Source: DRVV01 sp038868255 | GTDB taxonomy: Archaea > Thermoproteota > Bathyarchaeia > Bathyarchaeales > Bathycorpusculaceae | Length of the DNA: 7,838 bases | Assembly (NCBI GenBank): GCA_038868255.1 | Contig: JAWCTJ010000063.1 | Coordinates: 1-7,838, forward strand | Direction: 5' to 3' | Shown: one piece after another, positions 1 through 5,972 of the stretch | Layout of the letters: the number at the start of each line of letters is the position of its first letter | How positions within the stretch are numbered: the first letter of the stretch is position 1 | Made by a program: the position numbers and the translations under genes | Notes under the pieces: generated by a model | Seen by the model: the letters and a program-made list of their open reading frames with translations, nothing else | What the model was told of the DNA's origin: nothing | Databases searched by the model: none

Positions 1-1
1 G

Positions 2-226
2 CTGGCTATTGAATATGAGGTTGGGCCAAATCAGGAGTTTAAACCTATTTCAGCCCATGTTGAAGTTTTTGAAATGAAGTCTATTGACTCTTTTAAAGTT
101 CCAGCACCTGGCGTTGAGCCTGAAGAAAAAGCGAAACTCACAGCTGAGTTGGAGGCGCTAATAAGGAAAGCAAAAGAGAGCGGCTTATCACTAGAGGAGT
201 TGCTAAAGCAATTAAGAACATCATAA
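2..226 (+). CDS. C-terminal end of an unrecognised protein (5' truncated)
   Basis: An open frame runs from the window edge for 74 codons to TAA at 224-226, with no start in view. The visible tail begins with a probably beta-rich stretch (about residues 1-35, ending HVEVFEM). A proline-containing linker (VPAPGVEPEE) follows. The end is a charged amphipathic helical region (about 41-72, ELEALIRKAKESGLSLEELLKQL). Composition and codon use look like a real gene. I do not recognise the family, and the tail has no catalytic motif. The gene converges on the radical SAM gene with a 24-base gap, so it is not in that operon. No clear hairpin terminator is visible in the gap. Confidence 0.7.
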   Translation: MAIEYEVGPNQEFKPISAHVEVFEMKSIDSFKVPAPGVEPEEKAKLTAELEALIRKAKESGLSLEELLKQLRTS

Positions 227-250
227 AGAAAAAAGCGCAACAGAATTCAC

Positions 251-1369
251 TCAAGCACCAATATTTTTCTGGATTTTATCCCCCATGTAATAACCTGTTA
301 CTAGAATACTATTTCCACAAGTCGGGCATCGCTTTTCTGGTGTTACTCTATACTTAAGTATGTAATGCCCATACCTCTTTATGAGGAGATCTCCGCAGTT
401 CGGGCAATAGGTGCTCTCATACCTGTGACCTGGGACATTTCCTATGTACGGATATAGAATACCAGCTTTTCGAGCCATATAGTAGGCTTTTTCCAAAACC
501 TCAATTTTTGTTGGCGGGTTATGAAATTTGTAAGCGGGGTAGTATCGGGTAAAGTGTAATGGAACTTCAGGTCCGGCATTTTCTAAATGCTTTTCAATAA
601 CCCATTCTATTGACTCATCATGGTCATTGACCCCAGTAACTAGGAGGTTTACAATTTCTATATGCAAACCAAGTTTTTTCGCCTCCACAACATTTCTCCA
701 AACTTTATCCACATTTACACCGCCACAATACTTCTCGTAGACCTCAGGTCCTCCTTTTATGTCTATTTTCAGCCCGTCCATTCCAGATTCATGGAGGGCC
801 TTTAGCGCCTCTACAGTCATATAGCCATTTGATACATAGCAACAGTATCTTATGCCCATGCGCTTTCCAATGGTAAAAACTTGTATAGCCCACTCGGTTA
901 GAAGCGTTGGTTCCTGGAAGCTTGCGCATAAACCAGCATCGCCATTTTCTAATGCCCATTCCACGATTTTCTCAGGTGGGTAAAATTTGGCTTTTTCAGG
1001 TTTAGGAAGAGCTCTAGAAAGATGGTAATTTTGACACCATGGGCAGCTAAAATTGCAAGACCAAGTGGAAAAAGTTAGGGCGTATGACCCTGGCCAGTAG
1101 TGATTAAATGGCTTTATTTCAATTGGGCGACTTTCAATAGCGCTTAAGTCGCCATAAACGAGAGTATACAATTTACCGCCTATATTCCTCCTAGTTCCAC
1201 AATAACCAAAATTGCCATCTACAACTTCACATCGACGCTCACAAAGGGTACATCTAACTTTTCCACCACGAAGCGACTCATAGAAAAATGCCTCTCTAAC
1301 GGTTAAATATGTGGGACTAATGCTTGAAATGCTCCCAACCTCGCGGCTCAAGATCCACCACTTTACCAT
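251..1369 (-). CDS. amrS: AmrS-like radical SAM protein (AmmeMemoRadiSam system)
   Basis: This 372-residue protein is a radical SAM enzyme of the pyruvate-formate-lyase-activase-like branch, closest by eye to the AmrS family. The 4Fe-4S/SAM motif C-x3-C-x2-C is at C105, C109, C112 (CNFSCPWCQN). An N-terminal Cys cluster (C40, C43, C47, C57) and a C-terminal CPNCG...CPTCG pair (C322, C325, C348, C351) look like zinc or accessory iron sites. GNVPGHRYESTYCPNC near the end is typical of AmrS. In many archaea AmrS is linked with MEMO and AMMECR1 proteins, a conserved trio whose substrate I do not know; neither partner is in this window. The ATG at 1369 lies inside thiL and gives about 22 residues before the usual REAFFYE start. 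A TTG at 1351 preceded by GGTGGA is a plausible alternative. Translation is probably coupled to thiL. Confidence 0.85.
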   Translation of the reverse strand: MVKWWILSREVGSISSISPTYLTVREAFFYESLRGGKVRCTLCERRCEVVDGNFGYCGTRRNIGGKLYTLVYGDLSAIESRPIEIKPFNHYWPGSYALTFSTWSCNFSCPWCQNYHLSRALPKPEKAKFYPPEKIVEWALENGDAGLCASFQEPTLLTEWAIQVFTIGKRMGIRYCCYVSNGYMTVEALKALHESGMDGLKIDIKGGPEVYEKYCGGVNVDKVWRNVVEAKKLGLHIEIVNLLVTGVNDHDESIEWVIEKHLENAGPEVPLHFTRYYPAYKFHNPPTKIEVLEKAYYMARKAGILYPYIGNVPGHRYESTYCPNCGDLLIKRYGHYILKYRVTPEKRCPTCGNSILVTGYYMGDKIQKNIGA

Positions 1370-2303
1370 TAACGTTTAACTTAATTCCCTTTTCAGCCGT
1401 TGCAACTCCTATTTTGATTAATCGGCTCCCAATGTTTTCTAATGCTTTCTCGGCCAAATCCCATAGTTCAGGCTTAACGGTTACAACGAGTTCATATTCC
1501 TCCCCACCATAAAAAGCAAGCTTATAAGGATCTAATCCACTAGCCTCTGCGTATTCTCTAACTTCTGGAGCAATAGGGGGATTATCCACAATAAAGCCTA
1601 CATTACTGGCTACAGAAATTTCGTAAAGGCTCCAAGCGAGGCCATCGCTTGAATCAATGGCGGCGGTAGCAGCTCCGCTTGCCTTAAGGGCTAAGCCTTC
1701 ATTTAAACGAGCTCTTGGCATTAATACAGCGTCAATAAATATGTTGCGAATTTTTTCAGGCACCTCCATATTCTCTAGAAGAATTTTTAATCCGAGGGAT
1801 GTTTTACCAAAAAAGCCTGTAACAGCAACTATGTCGCCTGGTTTAGCGCCGCTTCTTAGAATTACAGAGTTTTTATGAGCTAAACCAAACATTGAAATAC
1901 TAATGATTAAGTCTGAAGCTTCATTCGTATCTCCACCAAGAATATATATGCCATACTCGCTTGCCCCAGCATCCAAGCCCTTAGCAATATCCTCAAGCTC
2001 ACTTACTGTAATAGTCTTAGGCAAACCTAGCGAAACCATGGCTGCAACAGGTTTTACGCCTTTAGCAGCAAAATCACTTACATTCATAACAATTGCTTTA
2101 CGAGCAGCATGCCACAAGCTCATACCCCTTGGGACATCTGTTTTATCCACCAGCATATCAGTTTTTAAAATGAGAAGTTCATCACCAATAGGATATGCTG
2201 AAACATCGTCACCAAAGGGAATAGGCATATTGGGCATGATTTTTAAGTGCCTTAGGACGAGGGCTATTGCATTTCTTTCACCTATGTCCTTCAGCTTCTG
2301 CAA
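1317..2303 (-). CDS. thiL: Thiamine-monophosphate kinase ThiL
   Basis: ThiL phosphorylates thiamine monophosphate to thiamine pyrophosphate with ATP, the last step of cofactor synthesis, in the cytoplasm. The 328 residues match the family's usual length. Visible signatures in order are GDDVS (31-35), TDM (48-50) with the DKTDVP loop, AARKAIVMNVSDFAAKGVKP (67-86), GGDTN (123-127), DSSDGL (217-222) and GGEEYEL (266-272). These are the metal- and nucleotide-binding acidic residues of the AIR-synthase/ThiL fold. The start is TTG rather than ATG. It is supported by AAGGTG about 8 bases upstream and by the short N-terminus (QKLKDIGERNAI) expected for ThiL. The gene follows the membrane transporter gene by about 70 bases and overlaps the start of the radical SAM gene. 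No key residue appears to be missing. Confidence 0.95.
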   Translation of the reverse strand: MQKLKDIGERNAIALVLRHLKIMPNMPIPFGDDVSAYPIGDELLILKTDMLVDKTDVPRGMSLWHAARKAIVMNVSDFAAKGVKPVAAMVSLGLPKTITVSELEDIAKGLDAGASEYGIYILGGDTNEASDLIISISMFGLAHKNSVILRSGAKPGDIVAVTGFFGKTSLGLKILLENMEVPEKIRNIFIDAVLMPRARLNEGLALKASGAATAAIDSSDGLAWSLYEISVASNVGFIVDNPPIAPEVREYAEASGLDPYKLAFYGGEEYELVVTVKPELWDLAEKALENIGSRLIKIGVATAEKGIKLNVNGKVVDLEPRGWEHFKH

Positions 2304-2311
2304 AATTCTAC

Positions 2312-2315
2312 ACCT
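2312..2315 (-). promoter_or_regulatory. thiL: Shine-Dalgarno GGTG deciding the TTG start of thiL
   Basis: The minus strand reads AAGGTGTAGAATTT directly before TTG at 2303-2301. The GGTG core at 8-base spacing matches archaeal 16S anti-SD pairing and supports the non-ATG start. Confidence 0.6.
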
Positions 2316-2339
2316 TCACTTATAATAATAGCAAGGTAG

Positions 2340-2362
2340 CAAGTTTAAACCATTTTTAAACA
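2340..2362 (-). promoter_or_regulatory. AT-rich possible internal promoter ahead of thiL
   Basis: In the 69-base gap between the transporter gene and thiL, the minus strand reads TTTAAAAATGGTTTAAAC about 40-55 bases ahead of the TTG start. Either TTTAAA block could act as a TATA box. Cotranscription with the transporter gene is equally possible. Confidence 0.25.
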
Positions 2363-2372
2363 TCTTGTAAGG

Positions 2373-3278
2373 CTACTGAAGCTGTGGAAGGCTACGCCTA
2401 ACAGTATTAGCAATAGCTAACCCTATAACTATTGATAGACCAGCCTGTATGAACAGGTCCCGCATGTATGAAATTATAGCCACAGGGTACCCTTTTATGA
2501 AGACGTTTATAATAAAGTAAGTGGTGGCCATTATGAAGCCGCCGATGATGCAAGTAAGGGCTTGAATAGTAAGGGATTTTCCTTTAGAAAATCCTGGAAT
2601 TAAGCCTTCAAGGCCATGAGCAAGGATTGACACAAACCACCTTTCGTATCCCACGTAAAAGTCCGCAGCTACAGCACCTATAGCCCCTACTAAGCCTCCG
2701 ACTTTATAACCAAAAAGGAGAGCTGCCACAAATACTATTACATCCCCCACATGCGTGTATCCACCCGTAGGTGAAGGGACCCTCACAACAATTATTAAGG
2801 TGGCATATACTGCTGAAAGAACTGTTGTAACCGCAACTTCTTTACTCGTTAATAAAGGCCCACGCCACTCTATACTTGGAGAGTAACTGGCTAATTCAAC
2901 GCCAACAGCCATTAGACAGACTCCTAGAATTGTCCAGACAGCAGAAATAGGGTAAGTTTCATAACCATACGTAAGGGGCACCACAGCATTAATTAATGCT
3001 AAAATTGAGGCAAAAACGCCTAGAGCACTGCTAGCGCGAGTAAATCCTTTTCGCTGAAAATACACACTGGCAAAAGCTAAGGCCATACATGTTAAACCTA
3101 AAAAAATACACAAACTTAGAAACATTTTCAACTTAGAGGGCAACCCTAGCTCCTGAAAGAAGGAGAAATTAAGCTGATAAAGAACATGTGTTGTTTCAAG
3201 GAGAGAAGAAAGGGCAAACAATAATCCACCAAAGATTATAAGCCAGCACCCTCGCCTTGGAAGTGCTTCAGGGCTCAT
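2373..3278 (-). CDS. Membrane protein with ECF transporter S-component module and extra N-terminal helices
   Basis: This is an integral membrane protein, 301 residues from the ATG at 3278; an upstream in-frame TTG at 3290 would add four. The C-terminal half (about 147-295) has some six hydrophobic segments and the motif TGGYTHVGDVIVFVAALLFG (171-190), then GAVAADFYVGY and HGLEGLIPG. This is the pattern of substrate-binding S components of energy-coupling-factor vitamin transporters of the riboflavin/HMP-like type. The N-terminal half (about 1-135) adds four further hydrophobic segments (near 10-29, 52-75, 82-104, 112-132) that S components normally lack. No ATPase (EcfA) or EcfT gene is nearby, so a shared energising module elsewhere is expected. 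Position directly upstream of thiL suggests thiamine or a precursor as cargo, which is inference. A TATA-like box lies about 38 bases upstream. Confidence 0.8.
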   Translation of the reverse strand: MSPEALPRRGCWLIIFGGLLFALSSLLETTHVLYQLNFSFFQELGLPSKLKMFLSLCIFLGLTCMALAFASVYFQRKGFTRASSALGVFASILALINAVVPLTYGYETYPISAVWTILGVCLMAVGVELASYSPSIEWRGPLLTSKEVAVTTVLSAVYATLIIVVRVPSPTGGYTHVGDVIVFVAALLFGYKVGGLVGAIGAVAADFYVGYERWFVSILAHGLEGLIPGFSKGKSLTIQALTCIIGGFIMATTYFIINVFIKGYPVAIISYMRDLFIQAGLSIVIGLAIANTVRRSLPQLQ

Positions 3279-3310
3279 TAAGGTACCCAAATAGTATAGT
3301 TACAGCTTAA

Positions 3311-3330
3311 CTATTAAAAATTTCTTCCCG
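3311..3330 (-). promoter_or_regulatory. TATA/BRE-like promoter of the transporter-thiL-amrS cluster
   Basis: Read on the minus strand, GGGAAGAAATTTTTAATAG resembles an archaeal BRE plus TATA box. Its centre is about 38 bases ahead of the ATG at 3278, which predicts a leader of roughly 13-15 bases. I see no TPP riboswitch-like structure in this short leader. Confidence 0.4.
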
Positions 3331-3344
3331 CTTCCTCCGAACAT

Positions 3345-3353
3345 CTTAAAAGT
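3345..3353 (+). promoter_or_regulatory. TATA-like box of the tRNA-Thr gene
   Basis: CTTAAAAGT is centred about 29 bases ahead of the first mature tRNA base. This is the usual spacing for an archaeal tRNA promoter. Confidence 0.4.
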
Positions 3354-3377
3354 ATCCTCAAGTATTAAGAATAAGAT

Positions 3378-3454
3378 GCCTCGGTAGCTCAGCCCGGTAG
3401 AGCAGCGGCCTCGTAAGCCGCGGGTCGCGGGATCGAAGCCCGCCCGAGGCTCCA
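3378..3454 (+). tRNA. tRNA-Thr, anticodon CGT
   Basis: A complete cloverleaf can be folded by hand. The acceptor stem pairs GCCTCGG (3378-3384) with CCGAGGC (3444-3450). The D stem is GCTC/GAGC (3387-3390/3400-3403). The anticodon stem is GCGGC/GCCGC around loop CTCGTAA, with anticodon CGT at 3412-3414 reading ACG. The variable loop is GGGTC and the T stem is GCGGG/CCCGC around ATCGAAG. Discriminator T3451 is followed by an encoded CCA (3452-3454); U is the normal archaeal tRNA-Thr discriminator. There is no intron. The gene sits 68 bases before an integrase and is the probable integration target, with the element having kept the 3' end intact. Confidence 0.95.
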
Positions 3455-3474
3455 ACACCTCTAGTTTTGGAGCC
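3448..3474 (+). repeat. 8-bp inverted repeat across the tRNA 3' end: candidate attL core or transcript end
   Basis: GGCTCCAA (3448-3455, the last acceptor bases, discriminator and CCA) pairs perfectly with TTGGAGCC (3467-3474) across an 11-base spacer that contains TTTT at its end. Paired arms around a short spacer are what a tyrosine recombinase binds, and the position at a tRNA 3' end beside an integrase fits. Alternatively it is a transcript-end hairpin or chance. No second copy was found in the window. Confidence 0.4.
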
Positions 3475-3522
3475 CTTTCCATACCCGCGATTTTAAAGTC
3501 CACAGGATCAAACGCTAGTGAA

Positions 3523-4752
3523 ATGAAGGACATACACGCAAGTGCCAGAAAGCTTGAGGCTGCTAGGCGGAGACTTTCCAGCCTTAAACATGGAGATCTT
3601 CTGCTAAAGTTTCTAGACCATCTTCAGGCCCTAGGACTTTCAACATCGAGGGTGCTGAAGTATGCCACATGCCTATGCACCATATTCAAGAACGCTCCAT
3701 TCAACCCTGCAGAGGCAGAAAAGTCTGAAGTGGAGAAGGTTGTGGCTTGGATAAACTCTAGGCCCTACAGGTCTTGGACTAAGCATGGGTTGAAGCTTAC
3801 AGTGAAGAAGCTTCTTCAATATGCAAAGTGTGGCAGCTGCCATAAGAAGGCACCCGTGCCATCTGAAGCCGCATGGATTGATGTGAAAGCCGACGAAAAA
3901 GACTGCAGAGTCACGCCTGAATCCCTATTGACGGTTGAGGATGTTAAGGCGATAATTCGGAATGCTGAAAATGAAAGGGACAAAGCCTTGATAGCTGTCC
4001 TTTACGAGGCAGCCCTCAGGCCCGGAGAGTTGCTGACGATGAAGGTTGGAAGCGTGGAGTTCAGGGACAATTACTGTATTATCTCGGTTAACGGCAAAAC
4101 AGGAATTAAGCGGATACCTATTGTGGTTTCATACAAGTATTTGTTAGACTGGCTGGAAAAACACCCAAGAAAGGCTGATCCAGAAGCCCCCTTATGGGCA
4201 TCCCTAAGCAACAACGCCAAAGGATCCAGCATTAGCTACGCCTACCTCAGGAAACTATTGAAAAAGCTGGCCCAAAAAGCTGGTATAAAAAGGGATGTTT
4301 GGCCCTACCTTTTCAGGCACTCCAGCCTAACAAACATGGCCAAAAACCTCACAGAATCAAAACTTGCATTGTTCGCCGGCTGGACCCAAGGATCAAAAAT
4401 GACCAAGAGATACGTGCACTTCTCGGCAAGAGACCTTGAAGAAACAGTTTTAGAAATTCACGGGCTAAAGCCCTCAAGCAAATCAGATGGATTCCTTAAG
4501 GTAACGGAGTGCCCAAGATGCGGAAGAAAGAACGCGCCAGACGCCGCCAGGTGTGGATACTGCGGATACGTGCTCGACAAAGAACTTGCAATAAAAATTG
4601 AGGAAGAAGAACGCATGAAGGATGAAGCCATAATCAGACGCATTGAAAACCTTGAGAAACTTGTTCACGCCTTGCTGAACGCCTCTCCTGGAAAACCCGC
4701 TTCAGCTCCTCAAGCTCTTTCAACAACCTTTCCAGGTCGGACCTCCGGATAG
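3523..4752 (+). CDS. Tyrosine recombinase/integrase with C-terminal zinc ribbon and coiled coil
   Basis: This site-specific recombinase probably integrates and excises the element at the adjacent tRNA-Thr. Residues about 20-110 form the helical SAM-like N-terminal DNA-binding domain. Residues about 135-310 form the catalytic domain: R166 (ALRPGEL), K192 (GKTGIKR), the Y262-L-F-R265-H266 box, G286-W287, and nucleophile Y297 (KRYVHFS). The box-II His is Tyr and the usual His/Trp position is Trp, a variant I associate with archaeal integrases. A zinc ribbon follows at C330, C333, C344, C347, then a charged helix (about 355-386) that could form a coiled coil. At 409 residues it appears full length. 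ATG 3523 is the first ordinary start; the frame stays open upstream to a stop within the tRNA but contains no ATG, GTG or TTG. No strong ribosome binding site is seen. Its last 119 bases overlap a small antisense ORF. Confidence 0.92.
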   Translation: MKDIHASARKLEAARRRLSSLKHGDLLLKFLDHLQALGLSTSRVLKYATCLCTIFKNAPFNPAEAEKSEVEKVVAWINSRPYRSWTKHGLKLTVKKLLQYAKCGSCHKKAPVPSEAAWIDVKADEKDCRVTPESLLTVEDVKAIIRNAENERDKALIAVLYEAALRPGELLTMKVGSVEFRDNYCIISVNGKTGIKRIPIVVSYKYLLDWLEKHPRKADPEAPLWASLSNNAKGSSISYAYLRKLLKKLAQKAGIKRDVWPYLFRHSSLTNMAKNLTESKLALFAGWTQGSKMTKRYVHFSARDLEETVLEIHGLKPSSKSDGFLKVTECPRCGRKNAPDAARCGYCGYVLDKELAIKIEEEERMKDEAIIRRIENLEKLVHALLNASPGKPASAPQALSTTFPGRTSG

Positions 4753-4774
4753 TAATATATTCACTCTCACTCAT
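4634..4774 (-). CDS. Small 46-residue antisense ORF with its own ribosome binding site
   Basis: The reading frame begins at ATG 4774-4772 and ends at TGA 4636-4634, overlapping the integrase 3' end tail-to-tail. It starts MSESEYITIRRSDLERLL and continues as a Glu/Lys/Arg-rich helix (KELEELKRVFQERRSARRE), ending GFQCV. A textbook archaeal GGTGAG lies 4 bases before the ATG, and an AT-rich TATA-like box sits about 36 bases upstream. YITIRR followed by a helix resembles the first strand and helix of ribbon-helix-helix proteins, but the second helix is missing, so it is more likely a short coiled-coil protein. The overlapped integrase tail is low in recognisable domains, which makes a dual-coded end plausible. 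The function is unknown. It could modulate the integrase by protein contact or by antisense transcription; both are inference. Confidence 0.5.
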   Translation of the reverse strand: MSESEYITIRRSDLERLLKELEELKRVFQERRSARREQVSQGFQCV

Positions 4775-4778
4775 CTGC

Positions 4779-4784
4779 CTCACC
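4779..4784 (-). promoter_or_regulatory. Shine-Dalgarno GGTGAG of the antisense ORF
   Basis: The minus strand reads GGTGAGGCAG directly before ATG. The strength of this match is the main reason to believe the small ORF. Confidence 0.55.
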
Positions 4785-4803
4785 CTAATACAAAAGCGTG
4801 TAG

Positions 4804-4818
4804 ACTTTAAAATTCAAC
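4804..4818 (-). promoter_or_regulatory. TATA-like box ahead of the antisense ORF
   Basis: The minus strand reads GTTGAATTTTAAAGTC. From the TTTTAAA centre, the predicted start of transcription falls near 4786, just ahead of GGTGAG. It is an AT-rich match only. Confidence 0.35.
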
Positions 4819-4870
4819 AGATGAAAGTTATGGAGAATAAGTGTCGAATAGGTAGCGAAATTGCTTAAGC

Positions 4871-5167
4871 ATGGGTAATAAACTCTCTTATTGTTTTAAG
4901 TTTGTTGAGGATATCGATCTTAGTGAATGGGAAGTGAGGCCCAAAGAACCGATATTGAAGGTCCATACAGCCTATTCTCAAGAATGGTGCCAGATTTCTT
5001 CAAATCTAAGCTATGTCCTGAGTTAAACGATCGCCTATTCTTTCATGCCTAGCGAAGCTTGCGAGATTCCAAGAGTTAAGAAAAACATCAACTAACGTCT
5101 AGTTATTTTAGATGCAAAAATGAGGGGGAATAAGGAATTAGTAGAGTACTCATTCCTCGATGCTTAA
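4871..5167 (+). pseudogene. Probable decayed coding stretch, family unrecognised
   Basis: This gap between the integrase and the regulator holds protein-like fragments in two plus-strand frames and no intact gene. One frame opens at ATG 4871 (MGNKLSYCFKFVEDIDLSEW) and stops at 5026. Downstream in the same frame, after further stops, it gives RLVILDAKMRGNKELVEYSF (5096 onward), ending at TAA 5165. A second frame from ATG 4927 reads MGSEAQRTDIEGPYSLFSRM and goes on to FFKSKLCPELNDRLFFHA with its stop at 5050. The alternation looks like a gene, perhaps a transposase, broken by indels and stops. No ribosome binding site stands out. It may instead be non-coding sequence, and I cannot name a family. 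Confidence 0.3.
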
Positions 5168-5174
5168 TAAGTTC

Positions 5175-5843
5175 TTAATTTCCGCCTAACTCTTTTAGGC
5201 GTATTTCATTTAGCTTCAAAATTACCTGTGTGAGTGCTTTGCTAACGCTCTCCCAAAGTTGTGGTAAGTATGGCTTTAGTTCCTCGAGGATTTCCAGCGA
5301 ATTATCGATTTGATCTTGAATGTTTTTTAAGAAGCTGATGAGTTGTTCCTTAACTATTTTCTCCATGTTTTCAAAGGGCGATGTCTGCTGAAGCAGAAGG
5401 AAACCGTAAGTTACAGGGATGGGTGGCAAAGGCGTAGCCCATCCTTTTGGGTAAGCTTCATCAAGTATTTTCTCCAGCCTAGATACTTGATAATCAATCA
5501 TATTAACGATCGATGCAACAAGGCTCTTTATACGAGACAGAGAAAAAAGTTGTACGTTAGGGTTGAGAAGCGACTGAAGCCCGACGGATGCACTGCGTAG
5601 GTTAAGGTAAAGTCTGACAAGTAGGTCGCGCATAACTTCGGCCTCAACGGCCTCTTTAAGCATGAACAGCCTCGCGTTTTCAACAGCCTTCAGCAGATAC
5701 ATAAATGGGACATCAGTTTCAAGTTTCTCGGCGAGCTTGTTTACAAGTTGCACAACCTTCAGCCCGTTTAGCGAAGCATAGGTTTCAAGCTTCTCAGCCG
5801 CATCACGACGGATCGTGAAATTTTTATAACCTTCGGCTGGCAT
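5175..5843 (-). CDS. Ribbon-helix-helix-like DNA-binding protein with long helical C-terminal domain
   Basis: Of 222 residues, the first 42 look like a ribbon-helix-helix domain: strand KNFTIRR (7-13), helix DAAEKLETYASL (14-25), turn NGL, and helix KVVQLVNKLAEKLE (29-42). The rest is almost entirely helical, with a proline-rich break (TPLPPIPV, 137-144) between two helical blocks (about 48-130 and 158-218) that may mediate oligomerisation. I see no membrane segment, signal peptide or enzyme motif, and do not recognise a named family. The start ATG is preceded by AGTGAG about 5 bases upstream. A palindrome of TTCAGTA half-sites covers its TATA box, so it probably represses its own gene. It diverges from the transposase-like gene across 129 bases that carry further half-sites, so it may regulate both. 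It could be a plasmid copy-number, partition or antitoxin-like regulator; this is unresolved. Confidence 0.7.
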   Translation of the reverse strand: MPAEGYKNFTIRRDAAEKLETYASLNGLKVVQLVNKLAEKLETDVPFMYLLKAVENARLFMLKEAVEAEVMRDLLVRLYLNLRSASVGLQSLLNPNVQLFSLSRIKSLVASIVNMIDYQVSRLEKILDEAYPKGWATPLPPIPVTYGFLLLQQTSPFENMEKIVKEQLISFLKNIQDQIDNSLEILEELKPYLPQLWESVSKALTQVILKLNEIRLKELGGN

Positions 5844-5875
5844 TTAACTCACTGTACGCTTGTTTGAGTTCAGTA

Positions 5876-5890
5876 AAATATAAGTTTTAC
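5876..5890 (-). promoter_or_regulatory. BRE/TATA promoter of the RHH-like gene
   Basis: The minus strand reads GTAAAACTTATATTT, a good BRE followed by TATA. It is centred about 36 bases ahead of ATG 5843 and predicts a leader of some 10-15 bases. It lies inside the palindromic operator candidate. Confidence 0.55.
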
Positions 5891-5900
5891 TGAATTTTTT

Positions 5901-5917
5901 CCTAAAATTATATTTAG
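5901..5917 (+). promoter_or_regulatory. TATA-like promoter of the transposase-like gene
   Basis: CCTAAAATTATATTTAG has BRE and TATA character. It predicts transcription from about 5937 and a leader near 35 bases. Half-sites flank and partly overlap it. No Shine-Dalgarno is visible before ATG 5973. Confidence 0.4.
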
Positions 5918-5947
5918 TATTCTACTGAAAATCAGTAAACCTTATTT

Positions 5948-5962
5948 GCGTGCACGTTCATA
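5948..5962. repeat. Motif before the transposase-like gene, related to one after it (left copy)
   Basis: GCGTGCACGTTCATA contains the palindrome CGTGCACG. Starting immediately after the stop codon, 7350-7370 carries the same string with AGCC inserted between CGTG and CACG and an extra A before TTCATA. Confidence 0.35.
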
Positions 5963-5972
5963 GAAAATTCTG

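Larger units (their letters stand above)
5869..5937. promoter_or_regulatory. Array of five TTCAGTA-type half-sites (candidate operator)
   Basis: Half-sites lie at 5869-5875 (TTCAGTA), 5888-5894 (TACTGAA), 5913-5919 (TTTAGTA), 5923-5929 (TACTGAA) and 5931-5937 (ATCAGTA). The first two extend to a perfect 10-base inverted repeat (TTCAGTAAAA and TTTTACTGAA) around a 6-base spacer. The third and fourth form an imperfect inverted pair with a 3-base spacer, and the fourth and fifth give ACTGA-AAA-TCAGT. Repeated short half-sites are how ribbon-helix-helix proteins bind cooperatively, and the neighbouring gene encodes such a protein. Direct proof of binding is lacking. Confidence 0.55.

Noticed and set aside
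1324..2325. Plus-strand open frames opposite thiL (1324-1512, 1657-1878, 1903-2325)
   Set aside because: They mirror the strongly conserved ThiL frame and have Ser/Pro-biased shadow composition.
3279..3330. TPP riboswitch ahead of the transporter-thiL cluster
   Set aside because: The leader predicted from the TATA-like box is about 15 bases, too short, and no THI-box motif is visible.
3300..3533. 77-codon minus-strand open frame across the tRNA
   Set aside because: It is mostly the antisense translation of the tRNA-Thr gene, with no ribosome binding site or family resemblance.
4458..4668. Two 61-codon minus-strand frames inside the integrase
   Set aside because: They lie opposite the zinc-ribbon-coding part, lack ribosome binding sites and look like shadows, unlike the 46-codon ORF just beside them.
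5343..5600. Plus-strand 85-codon frame opposite the RHH-like gene
   Set aside because: Composition is random-looking and it is fully contained antisense in a better gene.
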